A stretch of 34,462 nt of DNA from Gammaproteobacteria bacterium. GTDB lineage: Bacteria; Pseudomonadota; Gammaproteobacteria; UWMA-0217. The translations under genes and the position numbers were made by a program. The stretch lies in contig JALSHZ010000005.1 in the NCBI GenBank assembly GCA_026981985.1, positions 1 through 34,462 on the forward strand, given 5' to 3'. Shown one piece after another: positions 22,504-29,420 of the stretch. How positions within the stretch are numbered: position 1 is the first letter of the stretch; each line of letters starts with the position of its first letter. Under the pieces are notes generated by a model. The model was not told the origin of the DNA. It was given only the letters and a program-made list of their open reading frames with translations, and searched no databases.

Positions 22504-23502
22504 ATGGGGTTACGACTTCTCATGCTATTGCTGCTATTGCTACCCGCGCAGCAGCTTGTCGCAGCGTCTGAGGCCGCTGCCAACGTGCCGATCTATTTTT
22601 CCAATCCGGGGGCTGAAGTATGGAATGCCGTGCGCCAGCGTGATGATCTGGTGTTGCCGGCACGAACCCAGGCGCCCCGCCCGGACGATGCTGTCCTGAT
22701 CGATATTGAAGGCGAGAATTTCCGCCATTTTCGCGATGAAAAACTCACCCGCTACGGTGGTTGGGCGATGGCGGGGATTCTCATTCTGCTGGCGTTGTAT
22801 CATCTGGTACATGGACCGGTGCGGATTGTTGATGGCGAAAGTGGCAGCCGTATCGAGCGGTTCAAACGATATGACCTGATTCTGCATTGGGTGTTGGCCG
22901 GTACATTTCTGATCCTCGCTGTCACTGGCCTGCTTTTTCTGTTTGGCAGGTTGGTCATTATTCCATGGTTGGGCATCGAGGCCTTCGGCCCGATTGCGTT
23001 GGCCGGCAAGTGGATACACAATCTGCTGGGCCCGCCATTCGCTGTTGTTCTGGTGCTCTTTTTTATTCGTTTTGTTGGCAAGAACCTGCCTCGCGCTGCC
23101 GATATTGTCTGGCTCGCTAAGTTGGGTGGCTTTCTTGGCAACTCACACCCTCCCGCCGGATTTTTCAATGCGGGCGAAAAAATTCTCTTCTGGTTGCTGA
23201 TTGTAATTGGCGCGGGCATCAGTGTGTCAGGATTGGTGCTCGACTTTCCATTCGTCGTCGATTCGGCGCGCGAACCGCTGCGCCTTGCACAGGTCATACA
23301 TGGGCTGACAACCGTTGCGTTGATGGCCGTGATTATTGGCCACATCTACCTTGGCAGCGTCGGCACCGAAGGTACGCTACAGAGCATGACGCGAGGAAAT
23401 GTGGATACCAACTGGGCGAAAACTCACCATTCGTTATGGTATGAGGAGGTAAGCAGTCAGCAGGGTAAACCGGAAAAATCGGCTGATCCGGAAAAAAGCT
23501 GA
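22504..23502 (+). CDS. fdhC: Formate dehydrogenase cytochrome b556 (gamma) subunit
   Basis: This 332-residue membrane cytochrome passes electrons from the Fe-S subunit to quinone. An N-terminal signal peptide (LLMLLLLLLPAQQLVA) and a periplasmic segment of about 60 residues precede four core membrane helices (about 87-103, 124-148, 175-191, 226-245, with a further one at 264-284). Candidate heme ligands are H128, H172, H266 and H280. FdnI-type signatures include NAGEKILFW (222-230), GHIYLGSVGTEGTLQSMTRG (279-298) and the C-terminal WAKTHHSLWYEEV. The N-terminal extension makes it longer than E. coli FdnI. It ends the operon and is followed by a strong stem-loop. Confidence 0.92.
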   Translation: MGLRLLMLLLLLLPAQQLVAASEAAANVPIYFSNPGAEVWNAVRQRDDLVLPARTQAPRPDDAVLIDIEGENFRHFRDEKLTRYGGWAMAGILILLALYHLVHGPVRIVDGESGSRIERFKRYDLILHWVLAGTFLILAVTGLLFLFGRLVIIPWLGIEAFGPIALAGKWIHNLLGPPFAVVLVLFFIRFVGKNLPRAADIVWLAKLGGFLGNSHPPAGFFNAGEKILFWLLIVIGAGISVSGLVLDFPFVVDSAREPLRLAQVIHGLTTVALMAVIIGHIYLGSVGTEGTLQSMTRGNVDTNWAKTHHSLWYEEVSSQQGKPEKSADPEKS

Positions 23503-23516
23503 CCAGAGTTTCTTAC

Positions 23517-23549
23517 CGGGTTGATAAGCGGGGAGCGCTTATCAACCCG
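23517..23549 (+). terminator. Strong stem-loop after fdhC
   Basis: CGGGTTGATAAGCG (23517-23530) pairs perfectly with CGCTTATCAACCCG (23536-23549) around a 5-nt loop. It begins 14 bp after the operon's last stop codon. No T-run follows, so termination may be Rho-dependent or the hairpin may stabilise the transcript. Confidence 0.5.
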
Positions 23550-23560
23550 CTTCCAAGTAA

Positions 23561-23800
23561 CTCAAGTTTCGGGGTTCAGATATGCGGGTCAGGCACTTCT
23601 CCCCCTTTCGCAAAGCGGGTCAGGCACTTCCCCCCTTTCGCAAAGGGGGGTTAGGGGGGATTGGAACGGCCATGGGTTCGCAGAAAGCCCGTGGAAATCC
23701 CCCTCAATCCCCCTTTGACAAAGGGGGACGCTGTCAAACGAGGTAGCTATGTTTCTGCCAGTGGTGCCAATATCCACCCGGATGAACTCCGGAACTTGAG
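23561..23800. mobile_element. Complete 240-bp MITE with 7-bp target duplication
   Basis: Left end CTCAAGTTTCGGGGTTCA (23561-23578) and right end TGAACTCCGGAACTTGAG (23783-23800) form the terminal inverted repeat. CAAGTAA is duplicated at 23554-23560 and 23801-23807. The inside contains a tandem duplication of the GGGTCAGGCACTTC block and the CCCCCTTT palindromes seen in the other copies. Confidence 0.88.
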
Positions 23801-24005
23801 CAAGTAACTTCCCACCAAACCGTTCGCGTGGCGGCCTCGATTTCCCCCTTTGCCTGCCCGAGCATTGCGGGCCCAGTCGGGATCAGTCAGCAGGGGTGCT
23901 TCCAAGTAACTTCGCACCAAACCGGTAACTTGGCAACCACTGATACCCCCTTTGCCCGCCCGAGCATCGCAGGCGCAGCCGGGATCAGCCCGCAGGGGGC
24001 AGGCC
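23801..24005. repeat. Degenerate direct repeat, two units of about 102 bp
   Basis: Unit one (23801-23902) and unit two (from 23903) both begin CAAGTAACTTC.CACCAAACCG. Both later contain the CCCCCTTTGCC.GCCCGAGCAT block, followed by GC.GG(C).CAG.CGGGATCAG. The duplicated CAAGTAA of the adjacent MITE falls at the start of unit one. No gene is apparent. Confidence 0.6.
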
Positions 24006-24762
24006 ATGGATGGCCTGCGTCGGCCGTCACGAAGGGACGTGTCGGCCGACCCCCGGCTGGGCCGAGAAGCGCAGGAAGCGGCTTTGGCATCCTGCGTCGC
24101 TCTAGCTCCTCCATCCCTGGAGTCGACAGCGGGAATCGGGGCGGCATTGATGTACAGGGATGTACTGAATGCTGCGATTGCAGGATGCAAGAGAGCAGCG
24201 CTTTGGTACCTTTTTGTTGCTGTTGACAAAAAGGTACTCGGGGCCGTGGCAAAAGGCCGAGGCGGAAGCACCACTGCTTGATTGGCCACGAAACAATGCC
24301 ACCACGCTTTCCAAGTGCTGAGGCCAACAAACCTGATCTTCCACTTGTTGTCCTCACTATTTATATCAAGCAAGGTGGTATCGGTTTCGCGCTCATCAAT
24401 ACTACGATTCTTCCAACCTATCCTCGCATAGCGCGAGTTCCATTTTTTGCTCGTCCAAAAACCGGAACCCAAAAAAGGACGCCCCAACACACGCTTGATT
24501 TCGCTGCCGGGCACGCCTTCCGGGGTCAGCTTGAGCGGCTTCCTGCCGCGCAAGCTTCAACCGGCCATCCATGGCCGGTTGCCCCCTCCAGTCGCACCCG
24601 GCAGCGGCGCGTGTGAAGGGGAAAGAAAACCAAGTAGCCGGGTGGCTATTGAATGGCTGGCTCAGGTATCATTTCGTTACTTTTCGGTGTGTGCCCGCTA
24701 CGCGGGCTGGGGCGCTAAGTAGTCAGGTGTTATGTCCCTTGAATAGCTCGTTTCAGACAAAG
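24000..24762. other. Repeat-rich non-coding stretch left of the IS element
   Basis: No credible gene is visible. Structures include the palindrome CAGGCCATGGATGGCCTG (24000-24017) and a 12-bp stem GTACCTTTTTGT / ACAAAAAGGTAC (24206-24217 and 24226-24237). A 268-residue minus-strand frame covers much of it. Its internal DARAGKGG / NARAGKGG repetition and its extension into the MITE show that it derives from repeats. Confidence 0.55.
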
Positions 24763-24833
24763 TGAAGTGGCTAGACTATCCCGGACACACAACCTCAAGT
24801 AACCTTGAGGCATAAACTGGAGAGTGTGTAGCG

Positions 24834-25130
24834 ATGAGTAAGCAAAGCAAACCGCCGGAATATACTGCCGAGTTCAAGGAGTCCGCAGTCAAGCTGGCGA
24901 CACAGAGCGACCAGCCAGTGGCCCGGACGGCAGAAGAGCTCGGCATCAACAAAAACACCCTATACAACTGGGTCGGGAAGTATCAGCAGTCGAAGCCCAA
25001 AGGCAGTGGCCGCGATGACGAGCATGTCTATGATGAACTCAAACGTTTGCGTCGTGAAAACAAGCGCTTGATGGAGGAGCGCGATATTCTAAAAAAGGCG
25101 GCGGCGTACTTCGCGAAGGAAAGCCTGTGA
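24834..25130 (+). CDS. IS3-family OrfA, DNA-binding protein
   Basis: This 98-residue protein has an N-terminal helix-turn-helix of the IS3 OrfA type ([13 protein letters not shown], then [16 protein letters not shown]). It is followed by a leucine-zipper-like coiled coil ([20 protein letters not shown]). It recognises the IS ends and, after a -1 ribosomal frameshift, forms the N-terminal part of the OrfAB transposase. The slippery heptamer A AAA AAG lies in frame at 25091-25097. The gene is intact. Confidence 0.92.
   Translation: MSKQSKPPEYTAEFKESAVKLATQSDQPVARTAEELGINKNTLYNWVGKYQQSKPKGSGRDDEHVYDELKRLRRENKRLMEERDILKKAAAYFAKESL
25091..25097 (+). promoter_or_regulatory. Programmed -1 frameshift site (A AAA AAG)
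   Basis: The heptamer is in the orfA frame as CTA AAA AAG near its 3' end, and orfB lies in the -1 frame. This is the standard arrangement that yields the OrfAB transposase in the IS3 family. Confidence 0.75.
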
Positions 25131-26015
25131 AGTACGCCTTTATCAAAGCCCATCAGGAACTGTTCACCGTGAGGCGGATGTGCGCACTTCTGGAAGTCTC
25201 TACCAGCGCCTACTACGACTGGATTAGGCGACCTGAGAGTGCACGCAAGGCCGAAGACCGATGTCTGTCTGAGAAGATAGTCAGCATCCACCGGGATAGC
25301 CGTGAAACCTATGGTGCGCGGCGTATTGTTCATGAGCTACGCGAAGATGGAGATGAAGTCAGCCGAGCCAGGGTAGGACGCCTGATGAAGGAGAAAGCAT
25401 TGAAGGTCAAGAGTCGGCGCAAGTTCAAGGCGACCACCCGTTCAGATCATGGACGGCCGGTGGCGCCTAACCTGTTGGAACGACAGTTCGATGTTGCGAC
25501 CCCCAATACTGTTTATGCGGGCGACATCACCTATATTCCAACCGCTGAAGGTTGGCTTTACCTGGCGGTGATGATCGACTTACATTCAAGAGCCGTCGTT
25601 GGCTGGGCCATGTCAGAGCGCATGACAGCAGACTTGGTTAATGACGCATTGATGATGGCGATCTCAAAGCGTCAACCTGCGTCCGGGTTGCTGGTTCATT
25701 CTGATCGAGGAAGCCAGTACGTATCCGACCTATATCAGAAATCACTGGCCGATCATGGCTTTGTCTGCAGCATGAGCCGGAAGGGAAACTGTTGGGAGTG
25801 CGAAGCCTACCCTTGGGTGCAATGCGCCGTCTGAGAGCTTCTTCCATACGCTCAAGACAGAACTAACCTTCCACCGCCGCTATGCGACGAGAGAGCAGGC
25901 CAAACAGGACATCTTTGAATACATCGAGGTGTTCTACAATCGAAAACGACGTCATTCAACAATCGGGTATCAGGCTCCTTTGGAGTACGAGCAGCAAGCC
26001 CAATCTGTTGCGTGA
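25127..26015 (+). pseudogene. IS3-family OrfB transposase, broken by a 22-bp insertion
   Basis: The DDE integrase-type transposase reads correctly through the HTH_21 domain and the first two catalytic aspartates (AGDITYIP and VHSDRGSQY). After GNCW it runs into 25798-25819, a 22-bp block that shifts the frame to a stop at 25832-25834. Removing these 22 bases gives [18 protein letters not shown] with the catalytic glutamate, then a normal C-terminus to a TGA at 26013-26015 (288 residues). The downstream frame is otherwise uncorrupted, so the insertion is probably recent. The start is GTG at 25127, overlapping orfA by 4 bp. Confidence 0.88.
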
Positions 26016-26052
26016 TTTTTTGTCCGGAAAAGTCTTGCCATATCAAAGCGCC

Positions 26053-26592
26053 TCAAGACACATGCCGGCAAAACTGCTGGCGTTGAAAATCGACAATAAA
26101 CTGCGCTATTTCTTCAGTATCGTTCAGGTTCAATAAAGGCAATTGACGTGGCAGCGTCAGGCTGGCATCTGCTGCAACGGCAATGATGTGCTGCATGCGT
26201 CCGCAGAGTAGCGGGCGGTTCAGTGAGGGGCGGTGGAGTTCTATTTTGGGGAATATTTCGCGCTTGAAGCCTTCGACCAGTATCAGGTCGAGGCGGGAAG
26301 GGTCGAGCATCGAGAGAAGGTCGGCCAGTGCGGGCGGTTCGTCCTGGTCGAATTCGGTCATCAGGGCGGCACGTTTGCTTGAGGCGACCAGCATCTGGTC
26401 AGCACCGGCATGGCGCAGTTCCCAGGAATCCTTGCCGGGCTGATCGACTTCAAAGCTGTGATGGGCGTGTTTGATGACGCCCACACGGATCTCTCGCGCC
26501 CGCAGCAGCGGCAGCAGTTGTTTCAGCAGGGTGGTTTTGCCGGTGCCTGACCAGGCGCATAACCCCAAGATCGGCAGTGGGCTTTGTATCAT
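26053..26592 (-). CDS. mobB: Molybdopterin-guanine dinucleotide biosynthesis adaptor MobB
   Basis: This 179-residue P-loop GTP-binding protein assists MobA in converting molybdopterin to the guanine dinucleotide form needed by both formate dehydrogenases here. The Walker A motif is GLCAWSGTGKTTLL (residues 10-23), and LDLILVEGFKREIFPKIEL is the typical family segment. It starts with a 4-bp overlap with the ABC transporter ATPase gene, so it is the last gene of tupABC-mobB. The IS3 element ends only 8 bp past its stop codon and removes whatever terminator or downstream gene was there. The protein itself appears complete. Confidence 0.9.
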   Translation of the reverse strand: MIQSPLPILGLCAWSGTGKTTLLKQLLPLLRAREIRVGVIKHAHHSFEVDQPGKDSWELRHAGADQMLVASSKRAALMTEFDQDEPPALADLLSMLDPSRLDLILVEGFKREIFPKIELHRPSLNRPLLCGRMQHIIAVAADASLTLPRQLPLLNLNDTEEIAQFIVDFQRQQFCRHVS

Positions 26593-27308
26593 GGTGATTC
26601 GTTGTGTTGTGCTGGAATGGGCCGGGCTGGGGTGGATTGCTGCCCGGTTGCGGGTACCACGCTAGGATCGATGCCGAGCCTGCCGTTGTGCAGGCGCAGC
26701 CTGTCATGCATGAAGGTGGGAAAATGTTGCGGGTCGTGGGTTGCGATCAGCAGGCTGCGCTTTTCGTCGAGCAGGGCATCGAGCAGGTCGAGAGTTCTGG
26801 CGCGTGATCTGCTGTCGAGGTTGGCCGTGGGTTCGTCGAGTAACAGAAAGGGAACGCCGCGCAACCAGGCACGCGCTAGCGCCAGGCGTTGGCGCTCGCC
26901 GCCGGACAGACGAATGGCCTCACGCCGCGCCAAGTGCTCGATACCGGCCAGCGCCAGCGCCTTGTCCAGTTGCCACTCGCGCTGTTTGCGGCCCAGGCTG
27001 CGGGGCAGGGCCAGTTTGAGATTGCTCAGTACCGTGCCACGGAACAGATACGGGTGTTGATGCAAATAGGTGGTGCAACTGCGTAGCAGAGCTGCTGCCT
27101 TGCGTGGTGAGGTCGTTGGCGGTGTCAGCAGCTGGATGCTGTCGGCGGGCTGGAGCCCGGCAAGAATGCGCAGCAAGCTCGACTTTCCGGCGCCGTTGTC
27201 GCCACACAGCAAACGGCAACCGCCGGGATAGAGGTCCAGCGCCAGATGATCGAACAGCTGCTTGCGCTCGTATTGCAGCCGCAGATCACGTACTTGCAGG
27301 GTCTTCAT
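26589..27308 (-). CDS. tupC: Tungstate-type ABC transporter ATP-binding protein
   Basis: This 239-residue ABC ATPase drives oxyanion import. It has Walker A GDNGAGKSS (about 36-44), the Q-loop region YLHQHPYLF, the signature LSGGERQRLALARAW, Walker B FLLLDEPTANLD, and the switch histidine in LLIATHD. A tail of about 30 Pro/Gln-rich residues follows. It overlaps the permease gene by 4 bp. The substrate assignment rests on the neighbouring binding protein and permease, which resemble TupA and TupB. Confidence 0.86.
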   Translation of the reverse strand: MKTLQVRDLRLQYERKQLFDHLALDLYPGGCRLLCGDNGAGKSSLLRILAGLQPADSIQLLTPPTTSPRKAAALLRSCTTYLHQHPYLFRGTVLSNLKLALPRSLGRKQREWQLDKALALAGIEHLARREAIRLSGGERQRLALARAWLRGVPFLLLDEPTANLDSRSRARTLDLLDALLDEKRSLLIATHDPQHFPTFMHDRLRLHNGRLGIDPSVVPATGQQSTPARPIPAQHNESP

Positions 27309-28018
27309 GTCAGTAACTCCGGTTGCAGGCGGCTGCGGCCTTGCATCCAGTGCAAAGTGGTGTTGAGCGCAAAGGCCAGTATCAGCAGCACCAGACCCAG
27401 CGCAATGCCCTGTGCATAGGCGCCCTTGCTGGTTTCCAGCGCGATGGCGGTGGTGATATTGCGGGTATAGCCGAGAATATTGCCGCCCAGCATCATGGCA
27501 GCGCCAACCTCGGCGATGATCCGACCGAACGCCGCGATGACCGCTGCCAGCAAGACGTAGCGTACCTCGCCCATCAACACCCAGGCGGTGTGCTGCGGGC
27601 CATGTCCCAGGGTTCTGGCGGTCTCCCAGGCGCGGGGGTCGATTTCCTGCAGTGCGCTATAGGCCATGGAGACGATGATCGGCAGTGCCAACATGGTCTG
27701 GCCGGCGATCATGGCGCTTTGGGTGAACAGCAAACGCCACTCGCCGAGCGGTCCTGCCCGCGACAGCAGCAGGTAGAGCGTCAGCCCGACGACCACGGCG
27801 GGCACCGCCAGCAAGGTGTGAAACAGCGACAGCAAGAGGCGCCGCCCCGGAAAGCGCGCAAATGCCAGCAGCGCGGCAAGCAGCAGGCCGGGCGGTATGG
27901 CGATCAGCAGCGCGGTCAGTGAAACACGGAAGGATAGCCCGACGATTTCCCACAGCGCAGGGTCGCCGGACAGCAGGAGTTCGATGGCGTGCAGGCTGGC
28001 CTGGTTGAGTGATTCCAT
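27305..28018 (-). CDS. tupB: Tungstate-type ABC transporter permease
   Basis: This 237-residue inner-membrane permease has about five hydrophobic segments. The binding-protein-dependent EAA-type loop is near EIDPRAWETARTLGHGPQHT. Other family-typical stretches are FRVSLTALLIAIPPGLLLA and FGRIIAEVGAAMMLGGNI, the latter characteristic of TupB/WtpB-like permeases. It lies 3 bp after the binding protein gene and overlaps the ATPase gene. Confidence 0.87.
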   Translation of the reverse strand: MESLNQASLHAIELLLSGDPALWEIVGLSFRVSLTALLIAIPPGLLLAALLAFARFPGRRLLLSLFHTLLAVPAVVVGLTLYLLLSRAGPLGEWRLLFTQSAMIAGQTMLALPIIVSMAYSALQEIDPRAWETARTLGHGPQHTAWVLMGEVRYVLLAAVIAAFGRIIAEVGAAMMLGGNILGYTRNITTAIALETSKGAYAQGIALGLVLLILAFALNTTLHWMQGRSRLQPELLT

Positions 28019-28021
28019 GAT

Positions 28022-28843
28022 TCAAGGTCGGGCCAGCTGCATGGCGTCGGGGTGGAACAGTTGCTCGCCGCCCAGGCGGAAATTGGCAATTTGCTGTTGG
28101 CCGTCCTGCCCGGTCAGCCAGTCGATCAATGCCACTGCGCCACGGTGGTTGATGTCGGGGTAGCGTTTCGGGTTGACCGCGATCAGGCTGTAGGGGTTGT
28201 GCAACGTCTCGTCGCCACTGACGAGCGGCTGTAAAACCGATTGGCTGCGATAGGCCAGCCAGGTGCCGCGGTCGGTCAGGGTATAGGCATCGAGTTCGTT
28301 GGCCATTTGCAGCACTTTACCCATGCCCTGGCCCGCTTCACGATACCAGGCACCGGATGGCTGGATGCCGGCTGCTTGCCACAGCGCTCGCTCTTTCTTG
28401 TGGGTGCCCGAATCATCACCACGGGAAATGAATGTCGCGCCACGATTGGCAATCTGGCGCAGCGCCGTAGCGGCATCAGGCAGCTGTTTGATACCCGCGG
28501 GGTCGTCAGCGGGTCCGACAAGCAGAAAATCGTTGTGCATCACAGGCTGCCGGCGCAGGCCTGCCCCTTCGGCGATAAAGGCGCGCTCGGCGTTGGGCGC
28601 ATGTACCAGCAACACATCGACATCGCCGTCACGCCCCATCCGTAACGCTTTGCCGGTGCCAACCGCAATCACATGAACGCGATAGCCTGTTTGGGCTTCA
28701 AATGCTGGCAGCAATGCTTGCAACAGGCCAGAATTTTCCGTGCTGGTTGTGGTGGCCAGGCGGACGATGGGCGCATCGTCGGCTGTGACAGGTGGCAGGA
28801 CGAGTCCAAGGCAAAGCAGCAGCGTGACAACATATCGGTGCAT
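28022..28843 (-). CDS. tupA: Tungstate-binding periplasmic protein
   Basis: This 273-residue extracytoplasmic solute-binding protein has a signal peptide (MHRYVVTLLLCLGLVLPPVT, cleavage near ADDAP). The start is ATG 28841-28843; the frame continues 132 bp upstream but that part has no signal-peptide character and crosses the sigma-54 promoter. The TupA-type anion-binding opening RLATTTSTENSGLLQALLP follows the signal, and later ISRGDDSGTHKKE supplies a second ligand loop. TupA proteins bind tungstate with very high affinity. The window has a tungstate-type rather than ModA-type binding protein, so tungsten may be the metal in one or both formate dehydrogenases. Molybdate cannot be excluded. 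Confidence 0.88.
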   Translation of the reverse strand: MHRYVVTLLLCLGLVLPPVTADDAPIVRLATTTSTENSGLLQALLPAFEAQTGYRVHVIAVGTGKALRMGRDGDVDVLLVHAPNAERAFIAEGAGLRRQPVMHNDFLLVGPADDPAGIKQLPDAATALRQIANRGATFISRGDDSGTHKKERALWQAAGIQPSGAWYREAGQGMGKVLQMANELDAYTLTDRGTWLAYRSQSVLQPLVSGDETLHNPYSLIAVNPKRYPDINHRGAVALIDWLTGQDGQQQIANFRLGGEQLFHPDAMQLARP

Positions 28844-28880
28844 GGCAACAAGCTCGAAATAACGATGGTGCAGAAAAGAA

Positions 28881-28897
28881 TGCAAGGACGGTGCCAA
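28881..28897 (-). promoter_or_regulatory. Sigma-54 promoter of tupABC-mobB
   Basis: On the minus strand the sequence reads TTGGCACCGTCCTTGCA: TGGCAC, 5 bp, TTGCA. This is essentially the consensus, with GG and GC 10 bp apart. Transcription would start near 28870, about 27 nt before the tupA start codon. Confidence 0.85.
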
Positions 28898-28947
28898 CCA
28901 TTGCTGATCTGGTGCGGTTCTTGCATCAGCAGGGTAAAGCCAGTGTG

Positions 28948-28965
28948 GCGTGGCCTTTTCCACGC
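28948..28965. repeat. Short inverted repeat upstream of tupA
   Basis: GCGTGG and CCACGC are separated by 6 nt. It lies between the sigma-54 promoter and the enhancer palindrome and could be a binding site for a bending protein or repressor. The evidence is only the symmetry. Confidence 0.25.
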
Positions 28966-29003
28966 GCGGAATCACTTGAAATGCGCATGTCGAGAGGGTG
29001 GTG

Positions 29004-29022
29004 GTGGGTCAAAATGACCCAC
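29004..29022. promoter_or_regulatory. Perfect enhancer palindrome of the NtrC-type regulator
   Basis: GTGGGTCA-AAA-TGACCCAC is an exact 8-bp inverted repeat centred 120 bp upstream of the tup -24/-12 promoter. The same half-site occurs twice upstream of the fdh accessory operon at 6171 and 6202. The adjacent gene at 29421 encodes the only sigma-54 activator in the window, so it is the natural candidate to bind here. Confidence 0.7.
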
Positions 29023-29074
29023 TTGTTGCTACGTTGGACTAGACTCAGAGGTGTTGTTGTCGGGTTTTTCTTTT

Positions 29075-29311
29075 CTCAAGTTTCGGAGTTCAGATTTGCA
29101 CGTCAGCCAATTCCCCTTTCGCAAGGGGGGGCAGCCAATTCCCCCCTTTCGCAAAGGGGGGTTAGGGGGGATTGGAACGGCCATGTATTTGCAGCAAGCC
29201 TCTGAAAATCCCCCTCAATCCCCCTTTGACAAAGGGGGAGGCTGTCAGAAACGATAATAGTGTTGCTTCGGATAGCACCAGCAGCAACCGTAATGAATAC
29301 TGAAGTTTGAG
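29075..29311. mobile_element. Complete 237-bp MITE with 7-bp target duplication
   Basis: Left end CTCAAGTTTCGGAGTTCA (29075-29092) matches the family exactly. The right end TGAATACTGAAGTTTGAG (29294-29311) is more diverged. TTCTTTT is duplicated at 29068-29074 and 29312-29318. The interior is closely similar to the 23561 copy, including the ATTGGAACGGCCATG block. The insertion separates the enhancer palindrome from the response regulator gene. Confidence 0.88.
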
Positions 29312-29420
29312 TTCTTTTTCTCGCGGCGCAACGCTTGAACCAGGCGTCAGCCCTGTGTGAACGCAGGAATTCAACACAAAATAAATCACCAATATTGAAT
29401 ATCTCAGGAACGGTTACACC

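Larger units (their letters stand above)
24763..26045 (+). mobile_element. IS3-family insertion sequence, 1283 bp, transposase disrupted
   Basis: The left end TGAAGTGGCTAGACTATCCC (24763 onward) and the reverse complement of the right end, TGATATGGCAAGACTTTTCC (ending at 26045), form imperfect inverted repeats. They continue into GGACA and start with TG. AAG is duplicated at 24760-24762 and 26046-26048. OrfA and OrfB overlap with the -1 frameshift arrangement of IS3. The right edge lies 8 bp from the mobB stop codon. A 22-bp insertion in orfB should make the element unable to move on its own. Confidence 0.88.

Noticed and set aside
23747-24553. Minus-strand 268-codon open frame
   Set aside because: It spans the right end of a MITE and the two direct repeats. 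Its internal ARAGKGG repetition simply reflects these, so it is repeat-derived rather than a gene.
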